Origin: Paenibacillus sedimenti
GTDB taxonomy: Bacteria; Bacillota; Bacilli; Paenibacillales; NBRC-103111
DNA: 64,000 nucleotides
Direction: 5' to 3'
Assembly (NCBI RefSeq): GCF_014534655.1
Contig: NZ_JACVVD010000008.1
Span: forward strand, 244,352-308,351
Part shown: in pieces, positions 53,501-60,722 of the stretch
Layout: every line of letters starts with the position of its first letter
Position numbering within the stretch: position 1 is the stretch's first letter
The notes under the pieces: model-generated
Seen by the model: the letters and a program-made list of their open reading frames with translations, nothing else
Database searches by the model: none
What the model was told of the DNA's origin: nothing
Translations under genes and position numbers: made by a program

Positions 53501-54098
53501 TCGGATCTACACGTCGACACACCTGACGAACCATCGGATTCATACGCTGATGCATGATCCTGTCTACCGGTTGGCCATTGCCTGGCAGAATACCGGCTAC
53601 AATCAGCCGCCGCATACTGGCTTCTATCTTGGCAACGGGATGACGGCGCCGGAGAAACCGAAGATCTATACGGTCGGCTCTGACAAGACTGTATTAAACG
53701 AGCTGATCCATACGGCTCAAGCCTTGTATCAAGCAGCAACGGAAGGCCTGGGAGCCGGCACGTACTATCCGGGTTCGAAAGCCCGCCTGCTGGAAGTGCT
53801 GCTTGCGGCGCAGGCTGTCGCTTCCAATCCATCCGTTTCCCAAGAGACCGTCGACGACACTGCTGAGCACTTGAATCAAGCGTTGCAGTCGTTCCAAGCG
53901 GCTACTGGAGATGTGAACGGTGACATGACTGTTAATGGACTAGATGTGTCTTTTGTGGCAACTCATAAAGGGTCGGACAGCAGCAGTGCGAATTGGATCG
54001 ATATCCGCCATGCGGACATTAATGCCGACGGCCATATCGATAACGAGGATCATAAGATTGTCGTGAAGAAGAACAGCAGCTCCGGCGGCAAAAAGTAA
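50589..54098 (+). CDS. Secreted PL11 rhamnogalacturonan lyase, multimodular with dockerin-like tail
   Basis: 1169 residues from the ATG at 50589 (AGGAGG ten bases upstream). Modules: signal peptide about 1-36 (ending PVSAA); laminin-G/CBM-like sandwich about 40-230; cadherin-like beta domain about 230-335; fibronectin type III about 335-428; PL11 catalytic eight-bladed propeller about 430-1020, starting RQMESLNRGLVAVQTDNGVY and containing calcium-type loops (GDLDGDGEYEIVLK, YDLDGDGKAELAVRTADGT); a helical FIVAR-like segment about 1030-1105; and a dockerin-like end about 1107-1160 with DVNGDMTVNGLD and DINADGHIDNED. PL11 enzymes cleave the rhamnose-galacturonate backbone of rhamnogalacturonan I by beta-elimination. 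This is the extracellular entry enzyme of the locus. Confidence 0.92.
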   Translation: MRYFEKMKSKAPVSKFLLFVWILSMLLPLYAVPVSAADTTLISDDFTGYPPGPIVIGSGNTWTKEGTAPAVNVVQDTVTGRTYAAISHDATGSSYFGQRFAAQNGGLILEFDVNLPTAKGGTLWVMDGKVNATNAAVLRYQLDAGVIKRHNGTAQINYDTTHWYRFKIIFNTPQRKYTTHITDLNTGSSVVWPDTFYSDRARISSFGFFVNPGGGKINLTNVRVTAMDLALSQLQLVSGSFNPQLNPPFDPKIDQYTVEVPYSVNAVSVTPVASNPDGVSMKVGDTGVASGSPVNVKLEGSTSTFGVSVASSVYTDVARTYKVTVNKLEKSPNLNYVTAEAGDSKVLIGWEETIDPSYKAANIYLVNADQSLTLVDTVQKGTYISTITGLANGTPYTFMVKGVYEYEGEALMESSGIAVSATPVSLPPRQMESLNRGLVAVQTDNGVYLGWRMLGTDPESVSFNLYRNGLLVNSAPITGSTNYLDSEGTADSKYFVRPVAGGVQQRRSETVHVWGTNYLSIPIHKPADGITPSGDPYSYRANDASVGDLDGDGEYEIVLKLDPTNARDNSQAGYTGNTYFDAYKQDGTFLWRIDMGKNIRSGAHYLHPMVYDLDGDGKAELAVRTADGTIDGTGAVIGDAHVDYRNSAGYVLSGPEFFTIFDGATGKALATAAYDPPRGNVADWGDNYGNRVDRFGAAIAYLDGKRPSVVMQRGYYTRMVFAAYNWRDGQLTKLWTFDSRTPGNESYAGQGNHQLSVADVDADGRDEIITGAAAIDDNGTGLWNSRLGHGDAMHLSDLDPNRLGLELFAVQEDTSAKYSSDMKDARTGRVIWGQPQIGIDVGRGLSADIDPRHIGAEAWSIDGAWNSTTGGLYSAQGTKISNQIPSSNFAVWWDGDLSRELFDHDWLGDTIRVGIPKIDKWNYETNRLENIVTLSGTYSNNDTKGNPTLQADIRGDWREEVIVRTEDSSELRIYTSTHLTNHRIHTLMHDPVYRLAIAWQNTGYNQPPHTGFYLGNGMTAPEKPKIYTVGSDKTVLNELIHTAQALYQAATEGLGAGTYYPGSKARLLEVLLAAQAVASNPSVSQETVDDTAEHLNQALQSFQAATGDVNGDMTVNGLDVSFVATHKGSDSSSANWIDIRHADINADGHIDNEDHKIVVKKNSSSGGKK

Positions 54099-54109
54099 AA
54101 AAACGATGC

Positions 54110-54153
54110 CAGCTCGAATGTCATTTGTGACGTTCGGGCTGATTTTCTTTTTG
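54110..54153 (+). terminator. Terminator of the PL11 gene
   Basis: CAGCTCGAATGTCA pairs over 14 positions with TGACGTTCGGGCTG, loop TTTG, then ATTTTCTTTTT. Confidence 0.88.
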
Positions 54154-54364
54154 AACTGGGGGTATGCTGCAAATATACGGTCCGGAAGAGGTGTACCATG
54201 GCTTATTTTAGACATTATACCCCAAGAAGTGTTTCTTGTTTCTAGGCAGAAGGCTTATTAGATTTTTTGGGCGGGGTTTAAAGCATATTTCAAAAATTAG
54301 ATGAAACAATATAGGGATGATTTACGTCTCGTGTATAAAGAAGAAATGTTAGGGGTGTGTCACC

Positions 54365-54967
54365 ATGAAAAAAGCGTGTGGTTTTGTCATGCTATTTATT
54401 TTGGTATCCATCGTTTTAGTGGGGTGTGTAGATGAAGCAAACACTTCACCCAAAAACGAAAATGTACAGCAAACAGAGAAAACACAGTCTGAACAAATTA
54501 CGGATACCGATCAGAAAGAAGTGGTGATTGATGGGGTAAAGGAGGATGATGCGGAAGAAAACGCCATTAACTATACAAATAACGAGTATGGATTTAAGTT
54601 CTCCTTACCAGCAAGCTGGGAAGGGTATCAGATTGTGTTGGAGAAATGGGAAGGGAATTCGGTAAAACATCAAAACCAAGGAGGGGTTGTGGAGAAGGGT
54701 CCGATGATTCTTATCCGGCATCCTGAATGGAAATTTGAAAATCCGCGACAAGATATACCAATCATGGTTTTTACCCATCACCAGTGGAACTCTCTTCAAC
54801 AGGGGGTGTTTCATATTGGTGCAGCTCCTGTAGGTCCAAAGGAGCTTGATCGAAATCATAAGTACGTATTTGCTCTTCCCGCAAGATATAATTACGCATT
54901 TCCCCCCGGTTATGAAGAAGTAGAGAAAATTATAGGAAGCGGTGCACTTCAGCCAATAGAAAAATAA
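54365..54967 (+). CDS. Hypothetical lipoprotein
   Basis: 200 residues; TAGGGGTG precedes the ATG. Lipobox LVGC (Cys21) after a 20-residue hydrophobic signal, then a long acidic and Gln/Thr-rich tether (about 22-68) and a globular domain beginning YTNNEYGFKFSLPASWEGYQ, the wording of PsbP/MOG1-like small extracellular domains. The function is unknown. Anchored on the outer membrane face. A terminator lies about 80 bases downstream. Confidence 0.75.
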   Translation: MKKACGFVMLFILVSIVLVGCVDEANTSPKNENVQQTEKTQSEQITDTDQKEVVIDGVKEDDAEENAINYTNNEYGFKFSLPASWEGYQIVLEKWEGNSVKHQNQGGVVEKGPMILIRHPEWKFENPRQDIPIMVFTHHQWNSLQQGVFHIGAAPVGPKELDRNHKYVFALPARYNYAFPPGYEEVEKIIGSGALQPIEK

Positions 54968-55048
54968 TAGGGCTAACAATGTCTTGGGATGGAGATGATC
55001 CCGAGTGGGCTCGATTTTATAGTGCTAAAGAAGAATTTTAGTTCAATG

Positions 55049-55080
55049 AAGCCCTCACGGTCGGTAAGGGCTTTCTTTGC
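55049..55080 (+). terminator. Terminator
   Basis: AAGCCCT pairs with AGGGCTT around eleven bases, then TCTTTGC. Confidence 0.65.
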
Positions 55081-55188
55081 ATTTCATTTAAGACACATCT
55101 AAACAATGCACCCACTGAAAAAGCTTAATTTGATCGAATAAATATATAGGGTTCCATATTTTACCAAAAATAATGAGGTGCTTATAAC

Positions 55189-56223
55189 GTGTTTAAAAAG
55201 AAAACGTTCGTGTTTTATGTATCAACTATCACCACTATTCCACTGATTCTGGTCATGTATTATCTGTTCCAACACGCGCCCGATCCTTTATCCTCAGCTC
55301 CCCCCGGAATTTTCACCTTGGATGATCTGTCTTTCGTTGAAACGAAAACAGGCAAGCGCTTGTTTTTAGATATGACCAAGGATGAAATTCAGCTTTTCGG
55401 AAATGCGGTCGAGAATGCGAAAGCACAGAAGTTTGAATACCGCTATTATAATAATAGCAATCATAATCGAGTAGGATATATAACAATCTTACCCAAAGGT
55501 AAAAATTATGCCACAGCCAGGGGCATCCGTATAGAGGATAATAAAAATAAAGTTATCGAACGTTATGGTCCTTTCACCTTCAGTACGGAGATATTTAGTG
55601 GATATGCGTTTATAAAAAATGAGGAGGAGATTACATTCTTACCAAATTCAGAAGCAATCGCCAATGTTACCAATGAATCGTCCATTCACACACTCCTTTT
55701 CCATTGGACGATTGAAGAAAAACCTAAGGTCTACAAAATTACCGTTGAAAATTATGCAGACGGGAATAAAGATCCGAAGGCGGAAGGGATGAAAAGGGTA
55801 CGAGAAAGCGTGACTAACATTCCGGAAACCGGCGAAGGGGTCGTTGCATTGTATAATAAATATCTGGAGCAAGCGATCGCAGGTCACATCCAATTTGAAA
55901 ATTACCAAATAGGTTATACCCGGTACCGCGAACTGGACGACTTATCCCTTCAAATGATCCGAAATCTTGCAAATGGACTAATGGCAAAGAGCGATTCGTT
56001 ATATCCTGCTGGCTTTAAGCAGAATTGGATTGATTTTATGGAAGAAGGATATCAATTGATTGACCATCGGAGCAAAAATAAGCGCAATGCAGATAAGGAA
56101 ATTAATCATGGAATCACTGTTAACTTAAAGGAATACCGCGACAGGATGGTGGATCTCGCCGGTAAATTTAATTATTCCATTTCCCCGGATAGTCTAATTA
56201 ACATACAAGTTCAAATTAAATGA
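55189..56223 (+). CDS. Hypothetical membrane-anchored protein
   Basis: 344 residues from a GTG start (GAGGTG ten bases upstream). One N-terminal membrane helix (VFYVSTITTIPLILVMYYLF), then a large extracellular part with beta-rich (YRYYNNSNHNRVGYITILPK) and helical (LYNKYLEQAIAGHIQFENYQ) regions. No family is recognised. Codon use is AT-rich. It is followed by a terminator and a repeat copy. Confidence 0.68.
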   Translation: MFKKKTFVFYVSTITTIPLILVMYYLFQHAPDPLSSAPPGIFTLDDLSFVETKTGKRLFLDMTKDEIQLFGNAVENAKAQKFEYRYYNNSNHNRVGYITILPKGKNYATARGIRIEDNKNKVIERYGPFTFSTEIFSGYAFIKNEEEITFLPNSEAIANVTNESSIHTLLFHWTIEEKPKVYKITVENYADGNKDPKAEGMKRVRESVTNIPETGEGVVALYNKYLEQAIAGHIQFENYQIGYTRYRELDDLSLQMIRNLANGLMAKSDSLYPAGFKQNWIDFMEEGYQLIDHRSKNKRNADKEINHGITVNLKEYRDRMVDLAGKFNYSISPDSLINIQVQIK

Positions 56224-56336
56224 CTCGTAAATAAACGCATCTAGTTGTATTACCTGTATAGAAGAAAAAAGTGCCATTCGGCGCTTTACTTCACTTAAGT
56301 TGATTTACGCTTATCGCCCTTGAATACCACCACTAA

Positions 56337-56370
56337 CGAGCAGGCGCTGCGACAGTCTGCTTGTTTTTAT
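56337..56370 (+). terminator. Terminator
   Basis: CGAGCAG pairs with CTGCTTG, then TTTTTATTG. Confidence 0.65.
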
Positions 56371-56372
56371 TG

Positions 56373-56394
56373 AACTACGGGCAGGATAGTTGAA
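56373..56394 (+). repeat. Dispersed palindromic repeat, copy 6 (diverged)
   Basis: AACTACGGGCAGGATAGTTG: arms AACTA and TAGTT as in the other copies. It lies after the 55189-56223 gene, here downstream of the terminator. Confidence 0.5.
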
Positions 56395-56497
56395 TGAAAA
56401 TACTGTATAATATTGCATGAAACCTTAAGAAATTTCTCATAAGTGAGAATCAGCTAAATACGTGTTTCGAACCAATTGAATAATAAGGGATGACGAC

Positions 56498-57448
56498 ATG
56501 GATGATAAGATCACTATTCAAGCTTTGAAATATGGTGATCACCTACATTATGAGTGGACAACAAGGCTTTTAGAAAAAAACGAAACTCATATTTTTGTTT
56601 TAGGTGAATATGGAAGAAAATTAAACCATTATACTAAACAAAAAATATTTACAGTAGACAATTGGACAATCGAATTCTTTTCTTTTGATTTGTGGTTTAC
56701 TGTCAGCGCTGACGTAGTTAATGGGAAGATAAATCAGTATTATTGCAATATTAACGAACCTGCGAAGATCAATGGGAATACAGTTTCATTTGTAGATTTA
56801 GATCTGGATCTAATCCAACGCAACGGTGAGTGGAAGGTTATTGATGAAGATGAATTTGAAATTAATTCTCATAGATATAATTATCCTGAAGAATTAATTA
56901 TGAGAAGTAAAAAAGAGCTAAACATCTTACAAGATCGAATAAAAAACAATAAATTTCCTTTTGATGGCTCAATGGAACGATTTATAGAGTCTATCCCATG
57001 GAAAATGCTAGTTTCAAAGATCGTGAACCCCGAGGAAATAAACAAAGCAAAGCTTTTGTTATACCGCGAATTATTTGAACCATTAGGAATGTCCCAAGAT
57101 ACCCAAGATCATCTTAAAACCACTGGTATGGAGCATTATTTTGTATGCATTCTGAATGGTCTTATCATTGGAGTTATGGTTCTAGTGGTTGATGATAAAA
57201 AAGTAGAGCTTCATCATGCTGCAGTATCAAAAGAATATCGTGGTCAGGGTGTGGGCAAAAAATTATGGCGAGAAGTTTATAGGTACTCTATGTCCGAAGG
57301 TATAAGAAATATTGAATTGTATTCTAGAGACACTGCAATTAATTTCTGGAAGACTATAGGTTTTAGAGAAGCGAATGCAGAATGGCTGGAAGTGGACTCA
57401 TTCGTTAAGCACAATATAAGGCATAAAAAAATGGAAATATCGATTTAG
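56498..57448 (+). CDS. DUF402-GNAT fusion protein
   Basis: 316 residues; AAGGGA precedes the ATG. Residues about 1-170 are a DUF402/FomD-like domain (FFSFDLWFTVSADVVNGKIN, YYCNINEPAKINGNTVSFVD, DLDLDLIQRNGEWKVIDEDE), the fold of nucleoside di/triphosphatases and FomD. Residues about 175-316 are a GNAT acetyltransferase (CoA loop VSKEYRGQGVGKKLWREVYR, C-terminal NFWKTIGFREAN). The two are joined through a charged helical linker and no stop separates them. The substrate is unknown. AT-rich gene followed by a partial repeat copy. Confidence 0.85.
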   Translation: MDDKITIQALKYGDHLHYEWTTRLLEKNETHIFVLGEYGRKLNHYTKQKIFTVDNWTIEFFSFDLWFTVSADVVNGKINQYYCNINEPAKINGNTVSFVDLDLDLIQRNGEWKVIDEDEFEINSHRYNYPEELIMRSKKELNILQDRIKNNKFPFDGSMERFIESIPWKMLVSKIVNPEEINKAKLLLYRELFEPLGMSQDTQDHLKTTGMEHYFVCILNGLIIGVMVLVVDDKKVELHHAAVSKEYRGQGVGKKLWREVYRYSMSEGIRNIELYSRDTAINFWKTIGFREANAEWLEVDSFVKHNIRHKKMEISI

Positions 57449-57463
57449 CTTGAACATGATTTC

Positions 57464-57478
57464 CAACTAAACGGATAA
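57464..57478 (+). repeat. Dispersed palindromic repeat, partial copy 7
   Basis: AACTAAACGGATAAG, cut off where the dead sigma-factor sequence begins at about 57479. Confidence 0.45.
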
Positions 57479-57480
57479 GC

Positions 57481-57760
57481 GAAGATGTCATGCTCGTCAC
57501 CGACGGGGGTGGAAAAGTAATCGCGGCTACGCGTCCGATACAACACGCGAGAGAGTGGCACTTATCCTTGCCGGCGCGCTCCATGGCTTAAAGTCTCAGG
57601 GAAGTCTTCACTCCGAGTTTGCCTCTCTGAACGGTGAGACCGGTATCGTACTTCGTTCAGGGGACGAAACCGTGGCCGCTATATTTTTACAACACTGACG
57701 CGGAAAGTTTGACAGAATCTACGACTGTATGGGGAATGAAGGATTGTACAGAAAAATTTG
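57481..57760 (+). pseudogene. ECF41 sigma factor C-terminal remnant
   Basis: Frame one reads EDVMLVTDGGGKVIAATRPI with the DGGGK motif of ECF41 extensions. After a frameshift near 57525 a second frame gives RERVALILAGALHGL, then SEFASLNGETGIVLRSGDET and VAAIFLQH, and a third gives KFDRIYDCMGN. This parallels residues 190-286 of the intact ECF41 factor at 60723-61583. The sigma-2 and sigma-4 regions are gone. Confidence 0.75.
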
Positions 57761-57775
57761 TTAAGGGGTATAGCT

Positions 57776-58312
57776 ATGCTGGAACTAACAAAGAACGTCC
57801 TTGAAGACATGGATAAGCAGCTCAATCGAATCATAAAGAGCTTAAACCATCTTGATGACGATTTGATTTGGAAAAAGATGAAGGATTCCACGAACAGCAT
57901 CGGCAGTCTATGCTTACATTTGGCAGGAAACGAATATCAAAATCTCGTAAGTGCAATCGGTAATAAACCGTTCATTAGGGAACGCTCTCGACGAGAATTT
58001 AATTCTGTAGGTGACATGTCGAGAGCTGAATTGGAGAGTCTTCTTTTGAGGACACGCTCCGAATCGTGTCGTATATTATCAGCTTTGTCTGAAGAGGATT
58101 TAAAAAGGGAAGTCATAATCCAGTATGGTCTAGAGGATTGGAATAAGATGCTTCGAGTTAACGCCTCGGAAAATGAAACCTATGAAGTAAGAGTAATTAG
58201 CCGTCTACTTATTCAGGTTGCGGCACACTACGGATATCACGCAGGACAAATAGTACTACTTTCCAAATTACTCAAAGATACGGATGAAAACATAACTGGT
58301 CAGTATCATTGA
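57776..58312 (+). CDS. DUF1572 (DinB superfamily) protein
   Basis: 178 residues from the ATG at 57776 (AAGGGG ten bases upstream). Four-helix bundle with NSIGSLCLHLAGNEYQNLVS and RREFNSVGDMSRAELESLL, followed by LIQVAAHYGYHAGQIVLLSK; the histidines in LHLAGN and AAHYGYH are the predicted metal ligands. The function is unknown. A single-gene unit followed by a repeat copy and a terminator. Confidence 0.85.
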   Translation: MLELTKNVLEDMDKQLNRIIKSLNHLDDDLIWKKMKDSTNSIGSLCLHLAGNEYQNLVSAIGNKPFIRERSRREFNSVGDMSRAELESLLLRTRSESCRILSALSEEDLKREVIIQYGLEDWNKMLRVNASENETYEVRVISRLLIQVAAHYGYHAGQIVLLSKLLKDTDENITGQYH

Positions 58313-58318
58313 TCATTC

Positions 58319-58338
58319 AACTAACGGATAAGGATAAT
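58319..58338 (+). repeat. Dispersed palindromic repeat, copy 8 (half-conserved)
   Basis: AACTAACGGATAAGGATAAT, seven bases after the DUF1572 stop. A matching TAGTTG lies at about 58389, making a larger CAACTA...TAGTTG inverted repeat around the terminator. Confidence 0.5.
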
Positions 58339-58339
58339 G

Positions 58340-58372
58340 GAGGGGCTTGCTTCGCGGCAGCTCCTCTTTTGG
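58340..58372 (+). terminator. Terminator
   Basis: GAGGGGCT pairs with AGCTCCTC (one G-T), then TTTTGG. Confidence 0.7.
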
Positions 58373-58471
58373 TTTATTAAAGCAACGGTAGTTGGGCAGC
58401 CTCCATTACGTTACGTGTAGATTGATTAAAACTGGCGCATGTAATTTTTTTTTATTTTGGTTCGTTTTCGA

Positions 58472-58500
58472 TGTCACAAATCAGGATCTTACATTGTTAT
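58472..58500 (+). promoter_or_regulatory. Candidate ECF41 promoter of the first oxidoreductase
   Basis: TGTCACA (58472-58478), 16 bases, then TGTTAT, 54 bases before the start codon. The same block precedes the paralogue at 61983. TGTCACA is the published -35 element of ECF41 sigma factors; the usual CGTC -10 is not exact here. Confidence 0.65.
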
Positions 58501-58531
58501 ATGTGCAAAACATTTAAGGAGTTGAGAAACG

Positions 58532-59737
58532 ATGAACGAATTGACATGCGTAATCATCGGAGGCGGCCATGCAGGGCTTACCGCGCTCAAAGCATTAAAG
58601 GAAACAACCCGGGGCATGGCGAACGGACGGCGGATTCGGTTTGTTCTATTCGACAAGCAGACCGGTCATGTGCGCAAAGTGATGTTGTTCCGGCCAGCCG
58701 CGGGCGGGGAAGAGATTATGGTTCCCTGGATGCATTATTGTTCAGAAGGAGTCGAATTCATGCAAGGTACGGTTACTTCCGTGGATAGTGAGGCAAAACA
58801 GATTCGATATACGGATGCGAAAGGAAATGATGCTCGATTTCGTTATGACCTTGTAGTCGTTGCGGTCGGCAGCATCGTTCGGCGACCGGATCCCGATCAA
58901 GGAGGGATCGCCTTGACCGACCCGCAAGCGGCGGCAGACATTCGGGAGCGATGGCGTGCCAATCTGCGGATGGCTGTCGTCGAGACGAACCCAGGGGAAC
59001 GAAAGCGACTGATGACCATCGCGGTTGCGGGAGCGGGCATCAGCGGCATCGAGACGTCCGCCGAGCTGGTGCTTGCCATGCGGACGGAAGCAGCGGCGCT
59101 GGGGCTGAATTCGTCCGATGTCTGCGTTTATTTGCTCAATGCGCAGGAACGGCTGTTCCCGGAAGGGCCGGAGAAAGTTGGACGGAAGTTGGATCAGGTG
59201 CTCAGCGAATGTGGAGTGACAGTGCTTCACAATCGTAAGGCGATACGGGAGGAAGCAGGAGGGGTTACGCTCAGCAATGGCGATCGTCTGGCAGCCCGCC
59301 TATGTATATGGACGATTGGCCTGATACCGAATCCAGCCCTTCGCAGCATGGGCTTGCCGCTTACTCCTGAAGGTCAAGTACTGGTGGATGAATGTTATCG
59401 CGTTCAAGGAATGTCGGGCGTATACAGCATTGGCGATTGTGCGAGAATCGTCGATCCGAGTACCGGCAAGGCAGATCAGATGACGTGCAAAGAAGCCGGG
59501 CCGCAGGGGTTAAGACTGGGAAAAATCGTGATGGCTGATCTGGAGGGCCGTTCCGCGCCGGTTCATAAATCGTTTTTGGATACCTTCGGCATCGGCCTTG
59601 GGCAAAATCTCGGGTTGATGTGGGTACGCAAATGGGGACTTGATATCATCATAACGGGGAAACTTGCGTGGAAAGTCAAAAAGCTGGGATGGGATTGGGC
59701 CAGTTATGTGGGCAAGAAGTGGGGAACAACAAGGTAA
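58532..59737 (+). CDS. NAD(P)/FAD-dependent oxidoreductase, copy A
   Basis: 401 residues; AAGGAG precedes the ATG. A two-dinucleotide-domain flavoprotein of the NDH-2/AIF-like type: FAD loop VIIGGGHAGL (residues 7-16), NAD(P) loop VAGAGISGIETSAEL, and the FAD ribityl/flavin segment GVYSIGDCARI. No membrane segment. It shares most of its sequence, including upstream DNA, with the gene at 61983-63179. An ECF41 sigma factor gene lies between them, and oxidoreductases are typical ECF41 targets. The electron acceptor is unknown. Confidence 0.9.
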   Translation: MNELTCVIIGGGHAGLTALKALKETTRGMANGRRIRFVLFDKQTGHVRKVMLFRPAAGGEEIMVPWMHYCSEGVEFMQGTVTSVDSEAKQIRYTDAKGNDARFRYDLVVVAVGSIVRRPDPDQGGIALTDPQAAADIRERWRANLRMAVVETNPGERKRLMTIAVAGAGISGIETSAELVLAMRTEAAALGLNSSDVCVYLLNAQERLFPEGPEKVGRKLDQVLSECGVTVLHNRKAIREEAGGVTLSNGDRLAARLCIWTIGLIPNPALRSMGLPLTPEGQVLVDECYRVQGMSGVYSIGDCARIVDPSTGKADQMTCKEAGPQGLRLGKIVMADLEGRSAPVHKSFLDTFGIGLGQNLGLMWVRKWGLDIIITGKLAWKVKKLGWDWASYVGKKWGTTR

Positions 59738-59797
59738 ACCCTTTGTTTAAATTGATATGCACAGCAAATAAGCCTAGGTAAGGCCTATTTTTGAAAA

Positions 59798-60187
59798 TTA
59801 TGCTACTTTCGCAATGTAAATGGTATACTCATAGACAACACCCAATATGTCAAAGACCGTCTTTTTCTTGTATCGATGAGATTTTCGCCCATTTTTCTGT
59901 AGCAGGTGAAAGAGGCGAAGGAGGATCTTTGTATATGCTTGGGTGTTTTCCTCTATAACCTGATGAACAAAGGAAAATAAGTTTGAATCATATAAAAAGC
60001 CTTGTATTCGCTTACCTCCACAAAGGTGGATCTGAAAAAAGGATTTCCATGTTTTGAATACGATCTCCACTTGCCATCTCAAGGAATAGAGGTCGTGAAC
60101 GCGTTCTTTGGAAACAATCTCCCAAGCAATATTGGTAATATAGACATTGATTCCGGTTAACCGCTTGCTAATTTCTGAATACTTCAC
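59798..60187 (-). pseudogene. IS4-family transposase fragment
   Basis: 129 codons read [40 protein letters not shown], which is the catalytic-Glu region (R.Q.E..FK) of IS4-type DDE transposases, followed by a normal-looking C-terminal part. The first two-thirds, with both catalytic Asp residues, are missing and no terminal repeats were found. Confidence 0.75.
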
Positions 60188-60229
60188 TCCGGGAAACTAA
60201 GATAAAAGCATTTCAAGTCCCCTTTAAAG

Positions 60230-60418
60230 TTGTATGAACCGATGTCACAAATCCTGGTTCCGGTGTCTGCTATCTGTTGGGTGTTGGTGATGATCGGCGC
60301 GATCATCATCCACCTTCGCCACGGCGATGCCAAACCAGTGGTGGGGAACCTGATCTATCTCGCGCTGGCAGCATTCATAGCGTGGGGCCGCTTCGGACCC
60401 GAGTCCTTCACCGGCTGA
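60230..60418 (+). pseudogene. DoxX-family membrane protein C-terminal remnant
   Basis: Reads CWVLVMIGAIIIHLRHGDAK and LIYLALAAFIAWGRFGP, then ESFTG and a stop, the last two helices of DoxX-like proteins. The N-terminal half is absent. DoxX genes are frequent companions of ECF41-type sigma factors. Its base composition is more GC-rich than that of its surroundings. Confidence 0.6.
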
Positions 60419-60722
60419 CCGATCGCAACCACGATGCTCTGTGACGCTCTCGGTGTGCTTTCTGCCGGTACGATATGGGAATGCGTTTCCTTAACGGAGC
60501 CGCAGGCATGAAAAAGCATCAACCACTCAAATCTATGCTCCGCTCCGAGGAGAGCGTCGGTGAGAACTTTATCGGAGAACAGTCGAGGGTACACGATGTT
60601 GCAAGAAGCGATCGATTTCGAAATCTGAGTTTCCTTGCCTGGCTCCCCGTTGTACTCTTGTTTATAGGTCCAGATTCCTCTAAGCTGAAGATAGAAAATC
60701 AGTTACGGAAGGAGCAAAGTCG
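60419..60722. other. Gene-poor stretch before the sigma factor
   Basis: About 300 bases. An open frame at 60475-60780 overlaps the start of the sigma gene in another frame and has no family features; it is not called. No TGTCACA element was found in front of the sigma gene itself. Confidence 0.35.

Noticed and set aside
24021..58338. A classical integron with attC cassettes
   Set aside because: The recurrent palindrome and single-gene layout are suggestive, but no integrase gene, no attI and no convincing RYYYAAC/GTTRRRY cores were found, so only a dispersed repeat is claimed.
60242..60248. A third TGTCACA upstream of the sigma factor
   Set aside because: It falls inside the DoxX remnant frame, no conserved downstream bases match the other two sites, and it is about 480 bases from the sigma gene.
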